Assembly (NCBI GenBank): GCA_049589355.1
Contig: JBAWAP010000103.1
Coordinates: forward strand, 1 to 23,504
Direction of reading: 5' to 3'
Origin: JBAWAP01 sp049589355
GTDB taxonomy: Bacteria; Chloroflexota; Anaerolineae; VGOG01
Length of the DNA stretch: 23,504 nucleotides
Every line of letters starts with the position of its first letter. Within the stretch, counting starts at the first letter, position 1. Positions 13,130-21,011 of this stretch are shown one piece after another. Under the pieces are notes generated by a model, which was not told where the DNA came from, searched no databases, and saw nothing but the letters and a program-made list of their open reading frames with translations. Made by a program: the position numbers and the translations under genes.

Positions 13130-13798
13130 TCACTCTACGTATTGAACGAAAGTCATCGCCCCGGTCAACACGAGGGCCAGCCCGGCCAAGACGTGGGCCA
13201 GCCAAGGAGCGACGATGTTACCTGTGCGCTGGAAGACGTAGCCAAACAGGAGCCCCATCCCGGCGGTAAAGAGCATGCCGGAAGCTGACATAATCGGTAC
13301 AATCTGGGCCTGCTCGAAGGGGGGGCAGAGATGCCACAGGGCGAAACTGATGGACGTCACGATCAACCCAGGCCATAAGCCTAGCACGTCTTGAAATCGC
13401 GGCTGCAGCCAGCCTCGGAAGAAGAACTCCTGAAAGGGCGACATAATCAGAACCCAGATCGGTATAGCCACAGCCAGTTGCAGCAGGAAAAAGGGCGCAG
13501 TCTTGTGCTCCGTGGTGAACCATTCGATGGCTAGCAGCAACAAGCCTGCTCCCAACCCCCACAGCAAGGCTCGACCCAGATTGCGCCTCGTGAAGCCCAT
13601 CCTGGCCCACTCTCGCGTGCGCCACGTCCACAGCAGGGGAAACGCGATCCCGCTGACGGGTACCAGGGCCCACACGGGAGGGAAGAGGCGACTCAGCGCG
13701 CTCAGGCCACAAAAAGCCGCCAGCGCAATAAGCGCCTCAGTCAATGATCTATGCTTTGTTGCTTGTGGAATCCGCTCTTTCAAGTTCCGTTTACTCAC
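13130..13798 (-). CDS. CPBP-family intramembrane metalloprotease (CAAX protease-like)
   Basis: 222 residues with about six to seven membrane helices. Motif 1, normally EExxxR, reads Q123-E124-FFF-R128. Motif 2 is FALWH (His156) and motif 3 is AH (His202), followed by VLAG in place of HxxxN. In Rce1 the first Glu of motif 1 is a catalytic residue, so the Gln may lower or alter activity, though QE variants occur in the family. Possible roles are protein maturation or bacteriocin-type self-immunity; context does not decide. The start is GTG 13798, overlapping the stop of the hydrolase gene by 8 bp; its GAGG ribosome site comes from the tandem repeat that forms the end of the hydrolase gene. Confidence 0.88.
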   Translation of the reverse strand: MSKRNLKERIPQATKHRSLTEALIALAAFCGLSALSRLFPPVWALVPVSGIAFPLLWTWRTREWARMGFTRRNLGRALLWGLGAGLLLLAIEWFTTEHKTAPFFLLQLAVAIPIWVLIMSPFQEFFFRGWLQPRFQDVLGLWPGLIVTSISFALWHLCPPFEQAQIVPIMSASGMLFTAGMGLLFGYVFQRTGNIVAPWLAHVLAGLALVLTGAMTFVQYVE

Positions 13799-14699
13799 TG
13801 CCTCGTTGCCTCGTTCCTCGTTGCCTCGTTGCCTCGTTCCTCATTGCCTCGTTACCTAATTCCTCATTCCCCAGATTACTGTTTAGCCACTCTAACAAAT
13901 ACGTAAACACCTGCCCCTGTTCCGGCTCATTGTGGATTTCGTGATAGAAACTGTCCCAGATTCTCAGGGTGCAGCGGGCGCCCGCTTGGGCAGCGAATTC
14001 ACGGCTGGCCTGTACAGAACACAGGCGGTCGGCGTCGCCGTGCATCAGCAGCAAAGGGAGGGGGAACTCAGCGGCATGCTCCAGGGCCCACAAACCGGAC
14101 TGGAGCATGTCCATCCCTAAACGAGCTGATAGGCGATCGTGGACCAACGGGTCCTCGTTGTAGGCCCGCACTACTTCGGGGTCGCGGGAGAGGCCCTGGC
14201 GATCTAGCTCGTTTGACATCGTCAGAGTAGGCCACAGGCTGTACAGGATTTTAGCCAGGGTGAGTTTCCATGCGGGAGGCTCGAAGGCAAGCCGGAAGGA
14301 AGTTCCCGTGGCAACCACCCCGGCTAATCGAGGACGGCGGCGCAGGGTGTACTCGATCACCAGGTTGCCGCCCAGGCTGTGGCCGTACAGGAAGCGGGGG
14401 CGGTCGGGGTAACGCGCTGCCGCCTCGTCCAAGAGGCGTGCGATGTCACCGAGCAAAGCCTCGTAGCTGGGTGCGTAGCCGCGTTGCCCTTCGGATTTGC
14501 CGTGCCCGCGCAGGTCAAAGGTCAACAGGACGTAGCCGGCCTGGTTCAAAAACGCTGCCAGGTGTGCGTAGCGCCCACTGTGCTCTCCCAGCCCGTGCAC
14601 CAGGCACACTACCCCTTTGGGTTCGGTTTCCGGCTGCCAACCCTGGGCATAAAGCTGCAGCCCATCTTCCGTTTGCCATTCAAATTCAAAGTGTTGCAT
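13791..14699 (-). CDS. alpha/beta hydrolase, monoacylglycerol lipase-like
   Basis: 302 residues from ATG 14699, chosen for the AGGAGG seven bases upstream; the longer frame to 14759 would overlap the BaiN-like gene and lacks support. Oxyanion-hole motif VHGLGEHSGRY (34-44), nucleophile elbow GHSLGG (Ser108), acid Asp224 in MHGDADRL and His253 in FYHEIHNE. Typical of serine hydrolases that cleave monoacylglycerols or other small esters, cytoplasmic. The last 25 residues (from about 277) are a low-complexity NE/RQRG tail encoded by a 7-8-bp tandem repeat, so the original stop has probably been replaced by the repeat. It lies 26 bp after the BaiN-like gene and overlaps the CPBP gene. Confidence 0.92.
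   Translation of the reverse strand: MQHFEFEWQTEDGLQLYAQGWQPETEPKGVVCLVHGLGEHSGRYAHLAAFLNQAGYVLLTFDLRGHGKSEGQRGYAPSYEALLGDIARLLDEAAARYPDRPRFLYGHSLGGNLVIEYTLRRRPRLAGVVATGTSFRLAFEPPAWKLTLAKILYSLWPTLTMSNELDRQGLSRDPEVVRAYNEDPLVHDRLSARLGMDMLQSGLWALEHAAEFPLPLLLMHGDADRLCSVQASREFAAQAGARCTLRIWDSFYHEIHNEPEQGQVFTYLLEWLNSNLGNEELGNEAMRNEATRQRGTRQRGSE
13799..13870. repeat. 7-8-bp tandem repeat (GCCTCGTT) inside hydrolase 3' end
   Basis: About nine units alternating between GCCTCGTT and CCTCGTT/CCTCATT. It encodes the NEA-TRQRG-like tail of the hydrolase and supplies the ribosome site of the CPBP gene. Confidence 0.85.
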
Positions 14700-14725
14700 A
14701 TTGTGCCTCCTAATAAGTTTGATTC

Positions 14726-15991
14726 TCAATATCGCGCCGCAGACCGGCCAGCCAGCCACCCGGTCGAAAACGCAGCCTGCAGGTTGTAGCCGCCGGTGTC
14801 GGCGTCCACGTCCAGCACCTCGCCAGCGAAATAGAGGCCCTCCACCAGGCGCGAAGCCATGGTGCGGGGGTCAACCTCCCGCGTGTCCACCCCGCCGGCG
14901 GTGATGATGGCCTCGGTGAAAGGGCGGTGCCCGGTCACCTCCAAGCGAAAATCCTTCAGCCACGTTCGCAGCCGCTGGCGCTCTTCAGATGTGATCTGGT
15001 GTGCCATTTTGTCTGAGGGGATGCCCGTCAAATCTAAACAAACCGGGATCAGCTTCCTGGGCAGCAGCTCTTTGAGCAGGGTGTGAAACTGCTGCTTGCC
15101 GTGGGCATCCAGGTCGCGGAGCAGCCGGGCATCCAGCTTGCCCTCGTCGAGGGCGGGCTTGAGATCAATGGAAAGGATCACTCTCTGGCTCAGGCGCAGT
15201 GCGTCCACCACCCGCCTGCTCAGAGAAAGGATGATCGGCCCGGAGACGCCAAAGTGGGTAAAGAGCATCTCGCCAAATGCCTCGGTCTGCTTCTTGCCAT
15301 TGACCCATACCCGCACGGTCACGTTGCGCAGGCTCAGGCCCTGCAACCTGGGGGCAATGTCGCCGGCCGTTTCCAGGGGAACCAGCGCCGGCCGAATGGG
15401 CACGATGGTATGCCCCCCCGCCTGGGCCAGCCGATACCCGTCGCCCGTGGACCCGGTGGCGGGGTAAGACGCCCCGCCCGTGGCGACGATCACGGCATCT
15501 GCGGAATAGAAACCAGATTCTTCGCCAAAAACTTGGTTTCTGGACACCTGCACCCCGACCACCCGTCCTTCCTCCACCAGCAACCGCTCCACCGGCGAGC
15601 GGCTTCGCAGGGTCACGCCCCGTTCGCCGACCCATTGCACCAGCGCCTCCACCACGTCCTGGGCCTGACTGCTGGCTGGGAAGACCCGTCCCCCTCGCTC
15701 GGTCACGGTGTGAACGCCCAGCTCTTCAAAGAAAGCCACCAGGTCAGAGTTGGAAAACCGGGAAAAAGCCTGGCGAAGGAAACGGCCGTTGGGTCCGAAA
15801 TGCGTGATGAACTCGGATAAGGACGCGACGTTGGTCAGGTTGCAACGTCCCTTGCCCGCGATGCGCAGCTTGCGTCCTGGGCGATTCATCTTTTCGAGAA
15901 GCAGCGTTTCGGCCCCCAGTTCGGCAGCCTGTCCGGCGGCCATCAACCCCGCCGCCCCTCCTCCAACCACGATCACTCGACGCCCCGTCAT
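14726..15991 (-). CDS. NAD(P)/FAD-dependent oxidoreductase, HI0933/YhiN (BaiN-like) family
   Basis: 421 residues. N-terminal FAD-binding VVGGGAAGLMAA (8-19), then LLEKMNRPGRKLRIAGKGRC (first 20 residues of the family signature ending NLTN), ATGGASYPATGSTGDGY in the middle and a C-terminal ITAGGVDTREVDPRTMAS with GLYFAGEVLDVDADTGGYN, all typical of the HI0933 family. These are flavoproteins of mostly unknown substrate; one gut homologue (BaiN) acts on bile acid intermediates. A short copy of the dispersed repeat (15508-15541) is read in frame as about 11 extra residues (RNQVFGEESGF) just before FYSADAVIVATGG. The start is ATG 15991, overlapping the methyltransferase stop by 4 bp. Confidence 0.93.
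   Translation of the reverse strand: MTGRRVIVVGGGAAGLMAAGQAAELGAETLLLEKMNRPGRKLRIAGKGRCNLTNVASLSEFITHFGPNGRFLRQAFSRFSNSDLVAFFEELGVHTVTERGGRVFPASSQAQDVVEALVQWVGERGVTLRSRSPVERLLVEEGRVVGVQVSRNQVFGEESGFYSADAVIVATGGASYPATGSTGDGYRLAQAGGHTIVPIRPALVPLETAGDIAPRLQGLSLRNVTVRVWVNGKKQTEAFGEMLFTHFGVSGPIILSLSRRVVDALRLSQRVILSIDLKPALDEGKLDARLLRDLDAHGKQQFHTLLKELLPRKLIPVCLDLTGIPSDKMAHQITSEERQRLRTWLKDFRLEVTGHRPFTEAIITAGGVDTREVDPRTMASRLVEGLYFAGEVLDVDADTGGYNLQAAFSTGWLAGRSAARY
15508..15541. repeat. short derivative of the AGAAACCAGG repeat, in frame within the BaiN-like gene
   Basis: AGAAACCAGATT (15508-15519) and ACTTGGTTTCT (15531-15541) are inverted ends of the same family as 3935-4033 and 10560-10658, with only about 11 bp between them. 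The 34-bp unit is translated without breaking the frame. Confidence 0.7.
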
Positions 15992-16794
15992 GCTTCCCTC
16001 AACGCCTCAAACATGCCGGAGTCTTTGGTGACATAAATGGCGTTGTGTAAAGCCAGCTCTTGTTCCACAAACTCGATGAACTCTAGCTCCTTACTCGCAA
16101 GAATGGATTTAGCGGCCGAGGACAGGACATAAGCGACCAGAGGCTTGGCCTCGGTAATGACCAAAGCGTCTTCGTACCGATGTAGCGTGACCTTTGAAAA
16201 CCATAGCGAAAGCTGATCGAGTCCGTTTTCAAGGAGGAATGACTCAGCGGGATGTGCGCCCCAGAGATCTGCACTGGGATCAAACCTGTGCACCAGTTCA
16301 TACAGCTCTCGCAGGTGAGCCTGGCCTACTGTTGACGCATAGAAGTGTCCACCGGGCCTCAGGACCCGATGAATCTCTGAAAAAGCCTTCGTCCTATCCG
16401 GCACGTGGTAGAGCACGTGGTTCGCCATGACGGCGTCAAGGCTTTCGTCTTCAAATGGGATCGTCTGAGCGTCAATCACCCCAAATTCAAAGTGCCGCTG
16501 GCTGTTGCGCAGGTTCCGTCGGGCCTCCTGTAACATCCCCGACGAGAGATCCGATAGCGTGATATCCCAACCTCTAGGAACGCGGTTCAGATTCTCCCAC
16601 CATAAGCGACCGGTACCACAGCCCAATTCAAGAATTCGGCTCTCTGGTGAAAGGCTGAGCTGGTCAAAGACCCACCGATGCCAGCCGTACTTGTTGGTGC
16701 TGAAGCGGTCGTGGAGCTGAATCCGTGCGTTCAGACTCGACTCATCCCGGTATTGCTCTGACAAGAGATACTCTTGGTCTGATATCTTGGGCAT
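15988..16794 (-). CDS. class I SAM-dependent methyltransferase
   Basis: 268 residues. SAM-binding motif I is ILELGCGTGRLWWE; motif II lies at FGVIDAQTIPFEDESLDAVM and MANHVLYHVPD; the post-motif RVLRPGGHFYAST is typical of the Methyltransf_11 fold. The N-terminal 45 residues are polar, and the C-terminal 90 residues (mixed helices, ending EALREA) have no recognised domain. The substrate is not evident. The start is ATG 16794 with a weak GAG-type ribosome site. It opens the five-gene minus-strand run (methyltransferase, flavoprotein, hydrolase, CPBP protease, TPR protein) with overlaps or gaps of at most 31 bp. A palindromic element lies just upstream. Confidence 0.88.
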   Translation of the reverse strand: MPKISDQEYLLSEQYRDESSLNARIQLHDRFSTNKYGWHRWVFDQLSLSPESRILELGCGTGRLWWENLNRVPRGWDITLSDLSSGMLQEARRNLRNSQRHFEFGVIDAQTIPFEDESLDAVMANHVLYHVPDRTKAFSEIHRVLRPGGHFYASTVGQAHLRELYELVHRFDPSADLWGAHPAESFLLENGLDQLSLWFSKVTLHRYEDALVITEAKPLVAYVLSSAAKSILASKELEFIEFVEQELALHNAIYVTKDSGMFEALREA

Positions 16795-16836
16795 AGCTCA
16801 AACTACGCTGCTTCTTCCTCCCGCTCGCTGGAATCC

Positions 16837-16929
16837 TGATATAGGGGTAGAAGGCCAATCGCATTGGCCGTTCTGAGCCCTCGGGGCCCTTGGACGCCCA
16901 ACGCGGTTGGGCTGCTACCCCTTATATCA
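16837..16929. repeat. nested palindromic element (copy 2)
   Basis: The outer stem is TGATATA-GGGGTAG (16837-16850) with CTACCCC-t-TATATCA (16915-16929), 14 bp with one bulged base. Inside are three hairpins: GGCCAAT-cgc-ATTGGCC (16853-16869), GCCC-tcg-GGGC (16877-16887) and GCCCAAC-gcg-GTTGGGC (16896-16912). The folded strand would be cloverleaf-like. It starts five bases after the amidohydrolase stop codon. Related to 5303-5367. Confidence 0.85.
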
Positions 16930-16934
16930 AAACT

Positions 16935-18143
16935 TCAGTCTCGCCTGTAGGCCACCTGGCCATCCACCAGCACCAATTCGGCCACGGTGCAGTAGTCGAA
17001 GGGGTGTCCGCTAAAGACGACGAGGTCGGCGTCCTTGCCCACCTCCAGGCTGCCTACGCGGTCGGCCACGCCGATGATCTCGGCCGGGTTGATGGTAATG
17101 GCCTTCAACGCCTCTTGTTCGGGCATCCCCTCGCGCACAGCCAATGCGGCGTTAATGGTCAGGTATTTGACCGCCGACATCTCGTCGGTCTGAATGGCCA
17201 CTTTGACGCCCGCTTTGGCCATCAGGCCGGGGTTTCTAGGCGTCATGTCCTTCAGCTCGTACTTTTCGCGAGAGAAGAGGATCGGCCCAGCGGTGACGGG
17301 AATTCCCTTTTCGGCCAGGATGTCAGCGATTTTGTAGCCCTCTGTCGCGTGCTCCAGCGTCAGATCCAGGTTAAACTCTTCAGCGATGCGGATGGCGGTG
17401 AGCATGTCATCGGCCCGGTGGGCGTGGACGCGGGCTTTCATCTCGCGGCGCAGCACTTTGCCCAGAGCCTCCAATTGTAGATCGCGCTCCGGCGGTTTGG
17501 GCTCCTCCGCATCCTCGTCCTCTGCCTCGACTTTGGCCTGATACTCAGCCAGTTCAGCCTCGTATCGGCGCCATTTTTCCAGATAGTTTTGGGCGTCCAC
17601 CAGTGCGGCACGCAATGTGGCCGCGTTCCCCATCCGCGTCGAAGGCGCTTTCTTCTGCTCGCCGTAGACTCGCTTGGGGTTCTCGCCCAGGGCCATCTTC
17701 ATGCCTGCTGGTTCCAGCAGTACCATCTGCTCCACGCTCGGCTTGGGTGCGGTCTTGAGGCAAACCCACTGCCCGCCGATGAGGTTGCCGCTGCCGGGGC
17801 CGGTGAGCACTGTCGTCACGCCGGCAGCTATCAACTCTTTGAACGCTTGATCTTCAGGATGTATCGCGTCCAGCGCCCGCAGGTGCGGCGTGATAGGATC
17901 GGTCATCTCGTTACCGTCGGAATGTTCCCAGCCAATGCCGTCGGGAAATAGCCCCACGTGACAGTGGGCATCAATCAGGCCGGGCATCACTACTTTGCCT
18001 GTCGCATCGTACACCTCAGCGTCCTCTGGGATTTCAACCTCCCCTCCCACAGCGACGATGCGCCCGCCCTCGACGAGCACCGTCCCGTGCTCCAGCGTGC
18101 CTTGGGTGATAGTCATCACTTTGCCATTGGTAATGGCGATCAT
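16935..18143 (-). CDS. amidohydrolase-superfamily enzyme (imidazolonepropionase-like)
   Basis: 402 residues. An N-terminal beta sandwich (ITNGKV, GRIVAVG) leads to the metal-binding H60-C-H62 after VMPGLIDA, with further ligands HAH (240-242), LEHATEGY (His265) and an Asp in AIQTDEMS. The C-terminal NPAEIIGVADRVGSLEVGKD and ADLVVFSGHP are standard for cyclic-amidohydrolase-type enzymes. An acidic, probably disordered insertion (EAEDEDAEEPKPPE, about 206-219) sits after a helical segment. It hydrolyses a C-N bond in a cyclic or N-substituted substrate that cannot be named from sequence. The start is ATG 18143 with GGAGGAGG upstream. It follows an MFS remnant by 19 bp and is followed by a palindromic element. 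Confidence 0.92.
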   Translation of the reverse strand: MIAITNGKVMTITQGTLEHGTVLVEGGRIVAVGGEVEIPEDAEVYDATGKVVMPGLIDAHCHVGLFPDGIGWEHSDGNEMTDPITPHLRALDAIHPEDQAFKELIAAGVTTVLTGPGSGNLIGGQWVCLKTAPKPSVEQMVLLEPAGMKMALGENPKRVYGEQKKAPSTRMGNAATLRAALVDAQNYLEKWRRYEAELAEYQAKVEAEDEDAEEPKPPERDLQLEALGKVLRREMKARVHAHRADDMLTAIRIAEEFNLDLTLEHATEGYKIADILAEKGIPVTAGPILFSREKYELKDMTPRNPGLMAKAGVKVAIQTDEMSAVKYLTINAALAVREGMPEQEALKAITINPAEIIGVADRVGSLEVGKDADLVVFSGHPFDYCTVAELVLVDGQVAYRRD

Positions 18144-18162
18144 TTGATCCTCCTCCTTATTG

Positions 18163-18426
18163 TTAATTTGCCTGCGGTGACTCGTCCGCAGGCAGCTTGA
18201 ATTTGACCCACATAACGGGCAGCATCAGCAACGTTGCTACCAGCGGCACGTAGAACGGCACCTGCGGTGCGAACCGCTCCCACAACACCGCCCCGATGTA
18301 CGGCGCTGGCAGCGAGATCAGGCCAATGCTGGTGGAGACCAGTCCGAAGGCCGTGCCGCGTAGATGAATCGTGCCCATAAACAGCAGCAACCGCCGCGTT
18401 AGTAACGGCGTCCTCTTTGCTTTCAT
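18163..18426 (-). pseudogene. C-terminal remnant of an MFS transporter
   Basis: 87 codons. From about residue 20, LRGTAFGLVSTSIGLISLPA and the following helix, then PFYVPLVATLLMLPVMWVKF, match the last two membrane helices of a major facilitator transporter (the RGTAFG turn is typical before helix 11). The other ten helices are missing, and the first 18 residues look unrelated. It lies between the cyclophilin and amidohydrolase genes on the same strand. Probably the leftover of a deletion; the intact MFS gene at 19253 is a different sequence. Confidence 0.75.
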
Positions 18427-18478
18427 AAACCCTTTCGGGTGCGGGCGGCCATGATGCCCATCGGGTTGATAGGGGACA

Positions 18479-19102
18479 CTATTTCTCTGTGATAGTGATC
18501 TTTTCTATCACGTCGCCGACGGCAATGGACTTGACTACGTCCATTCCTTCGGTCACTTGACCAAAGGCCGTGTACGCTCCGTCCAGGAAAGGCGTCGGGG
18601 CCAGGGTGATGTAGAACTGGCTGCCGCTAGAGGCACGGGTAGGGTTCACCTCGTCTGCCCGCCTGGCCATGGCGATGGCACCCTCGACGTGCGGCAACTG
18701 AATCTCCGCCGGTACAGTGTAGCCAGGGCCACCGCCCCCGGTGCCCGTCGGGTCGCCCCCCTGAATGACAAAGCCAGGCTCCACGCGGTGGAACGTCAGC
18801 TTGTCGTAGAAGCCCTGTCTCGCCAGAAAGACGAAGTTGTTGACGGTGAGCGGGGCGGCGCTGGCGTCGAGCTGGACGACGATGTCGCCTTTGGCCGTGG
18901 AGATGGTGGCGACGTAGGTCTCGTTGGGATCAATCTGCATCTCCGGCGGCTTCTTGTACATGTCGGTGCGGTCGGCTGGATTCGCCGGCATCGCCGGTTT
19001 GGCCGATGTGCAGCTCAGAAGCACCACACTCAACAGTAGGGCTGTGACGAAGCCGACGAGCTGCCACCATCTCCTGGTTGTTTGCCTGTTTGTCTTTGAC
19101 AT
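18479..19102 (-). CDS. peptidyl-prolyl cis-trans isomerase, cyclophilin type, lipoprotein
   Basis: 207 residues. An N-terminal signal with basic start (TRRWW), hydrophobic core (14-29) and lipobox LLSC (Cys31) indicates a lipoprotein anchored outside the cytoplasmic membrane. The cyclophilin domain spans about 62-207 with FHRVEPGFVIQGGDPTGTGG (catalytic Arg and Gln), GAIAMARRADEVNPTRASSG, SQFYITL and FGQVTEGMDVV. It catalyses proline isomerisation in extracytoplasmic proteins. The start is ATG 19102 with AAGGAGGTG five bases upstream. It is divergent from the MFS gene at 19253. Confidence 0.95.
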   Translation of the reverse strand: MSKTNRQTTRRWWQLVGFVTALLLSVVLLSCTSAKPAMPANPADRTDMYKKPPEMQIDPNETYVATISTAKGDIVVQLDASAAPLTVNNFVFLARQGFYDKLTFHRVEPGFVIQGGDPTGTGGGGPGYTVPAEIQLPHVEGAIAMARRADEVNPTRASSGSQFYITLAPTPFLDGAYTAFGQVTEGMDVVKSIAVGDVIEKITITEK

Positions 19103-19174
19103 AACACCTCCTTTTCATAATCGTGAGCTATATGTCGCTTTCAGGTGTACAGCGCTCCAAGTAAGGCATCATAC

Positions 19175-19203
19175 TTGCCCGATACCCCACTCCGTGCTAT
19201 ACT
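19175..19203 (+). promoter_or_regulatory. sigma70-type promoter for the MFS gene
   Basis: -35 TTGCCC (19175-19180), 17-bp spacer, -10 TATACT (19198-19203), about 45 bp upstream of the chosen start codon. Confidence 0.6.
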
Positions 19204-19252
19204 CCTGGGCTAATCAGACCGAGCTTTGCATCTCATAACCCAGGGGTTCTGC

Positions 19253-20521
19253 ATGAGAAGGCTCTTTCACCTGTCAGCAGCACCTGCAGGTACGCCACCG
19301 ACACAGCGGAAGAATTTCCTGAATGTCCAGATTGACGCCATTGGTGTTGGGCTAGTCAGCGCTGCTAGCCCGTTCTTGCCTGTCTTTCTCACGCGGCTAG
19401 GCGCGACCAATTTTCAAGTCGGTCTGCTTACGGCCATGCCGGCCCTGGCCGGTTTGTTCCTCGCCATCGTCATAGGGCGCTTTTTGCAAAGCCGCCGGAA
19501 CATTGTACCCTGGTTCAGCAGTGCAAGCTTGCTGTATTTCTCCTCCTATGCGTTAACCGGCGTGGTGTCATTTGTCGTGCCCAGGCAATATGCCGTGTGG
19601 GCTGTGCTCCTTATCTGGGCGGCGGCTGCTCTCCCGCAGACAATGCGCAATGTCGCTTTCTCTGTCGTAATGAACGCCGTCGCGGGGCCCAGAGGCCGCT
19701 ATGCGCTGATGAGCCGTCGCTGGTCTATTCTGGGCCTGACATCAGCTATCGCTGTGACGGTCGTTGGCCAGATTTTGTATCGCCTCAGCTTTCCCCTCAA
19801 CTATCAGTTGGTCTTCATCGGTCTCTGGGTGGGCGGAGTGATCAGTTATTACTACACGCGCCAAATCGGGTTGCCTGATACGGAACCGCAGCCGCGCACT
19901 GCTGGCCTGTCGCTCCCTCAGCGTTTCAAGGGCTATGTCAGTCTGATTCGCGGTGAAGGCGCCTTTGTTTCATTCATGGCCAAGCGGCTGGTCTACGTTT
20001 CAGGCTTAACCCTCGCCGCCCCCCTTTTCCCACTCTACTATGTGCGCGAGGTGCAGGCGACAGATGCGTGGATCGGGATCATCAACACCGCTCAGATGGC
20101 GGTCATGCTGATAGGCTATTTTCTCTGGGCACGCCAGGGGAGAGTACGTGGCTCGCGTTTCGTGTTGTTTTGGACAACCTTTGGCCTGTCGCTGTATCCC
20201 GCGCTGATCGCATCCACTCATCGAGTAGAATTCATCGCGCTTTTCGCTGGCCTGGCAGGCATCTTTCAGGCGGGCCTTGATCTGGTGTTCTTTGATGAAT
20301 TGATGAAGACAGTACCGGCCCAGTACAGTGCTACCTTTGTTTCTCTGGCCCAGAGTTTGCAATATCTTTCGGCTGTGATTGCTCCTCTGCTGGGCACTTT
20401 GCTGGCCGATCACATTGGCATCGGAGGCGCACTTGTCGCGAGCTCGATTGTGCGCCTGTTTGGTTTCGGCTTGTTTGCAGGGAAAAGGCGGCAAGTCGGT
20501 AGCACAGGTACAAGCCGGTGA
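19253..20521 (+). CDS. MFS transporter
   Basis: 422 residues from ATG 19253, preferred over the upstream in-frame TTG 19226 because CAGGGG lies seven bases before it. About 12 hydrophobic segments are seen, beginning with VGLVSAASPFLPVFLTRLGA and a cytoplasmic loop GRFLQSRRN between helices 2 and 3, as usual for the major facilitator superfamily. A charged central loop (about residues 212-240) separates two six-helix halves. The last helix ends in FGLFAGKRRQ. The substrate cannot be assigned. It has its own promoter and is transcribed away from the cyclophilin gene, converging on the small membrane protein gene. Confidence 0.9.
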   Translation: MRRLFHLSAAPAGTPPTQRKNFLNVQIDAIGVGLVSAASPFLPVFLTRLGATNFQVGLLTAMPALAGLFLAIVIGRFLQSRRNIVPWFSSASLLYFSSYALTGVVSFVVPRQYAVWAVLLIWAAAALPQTMRNVAFSVVMNAVAGPRGRYALMSRRWSILGLTSAIAVTVVGQILYRLSFPLNYQLVFIGLWVGGVISYYYTRQIGLPDTEPQPRTAGLSLPQRFKGYVSLIRGEGAFVSFMAKRLVYVSGLTLAAPLFPLYYVREVQATDAWIGIINTAQMAVMLIGYFLWARQGRVRGSRFVLFWTTFGLSLYPALIASTHRVEFIALFAGLAGIFQAGLDLVFFDELMKTVPAQYSATFVSLAQSLQYLSAVIAPLLGTLLADHIGIGGALVASSIVRLFGFGLFAGKRRQVGSTGTSR

Positions 20522-20551
20522 TTCGAACAAGGTGTCGGCCTACCCCGATTT

Positions 20552-20995
20552 TCACGATTCACCGGACAGCCAGTGCAGCAACGTCAAATAGGAGCCGAAG
20601 ATGGTTGTCAACAACTGCAAGAACGGCGATATGAGGATCATCAGAACCAGCCAGCCTATGAAGCTGATCTTTGGGTCGTAGAGAATGAATGGATGCCCAA
20701 AGTTCTGGAAATCGGCGTTGGGATCAAAAAGCATGACAATGGTTCTTCCCCAGATGGCACTCATCACAACGAAGGTGAAGGCGGAGGTAATGGCCGCGTG
20801 GACGAGAACTTTCCAGAGAATGTCCTTTACGTTTGCCGTAGCGATGGTTGCTCTCTTGGCGATGTACCATCCAACGAAGAATCCGAATAGGATGCAGAGG
20901 ATCGGAACGCCCATTCCCATTCCAACACACACCAGATCAACGATGACGAAAATCGCAAAAGCAACTTTTGTGTTCAGCCCAAGGAACTTGTCCAT
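20552..20995 (-). CDS. small four-helix membrane protein of unknown function
   Basis: 147 residues, not recognised. Four hydrophobic segments: about 10-45 (two helices or one long pair including VPILCILFGFFVGWYIAKR), 62-85 and 110-140. Between the third and fourth segments lies a polar loop with MLFDPNADFQNFGHPFILYD. The start is ATG 20995 with AAGGAGAG just upstream. Base composition looks lower in GC than the neighbouring SDR gene, which may mean a later arrival. It lies 16 bp after the SDR gene on the same strand and could be cotranscribed. Confidence 0.78.
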   Translation of the reverse strand: MDKFLGLNTKVAFAIFVIVDLVCVGMGMGVPILCILFGFFVGWYIAKRATIATANVKDILWKVLVHAAITSAFTFVVMSAIWGRTIVMLFDPNADFQNFGHPFILYDPKISFIGWLVLMILISPFLQLLTTIFGSYLTLLHWLSGES

Positions 20996-21011
20996 CGCTC
21001 TCCTTTATTGT

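Noticed and set aside
16837..16929. tRNA or tRNA-like gene, because of the cloverleaf-like fold.
   Set aside because: There is no T-loop consensus, anticodon arm geometry or CCA-type acceptor; the arms are simple perfect palindromes and a second copy exists.
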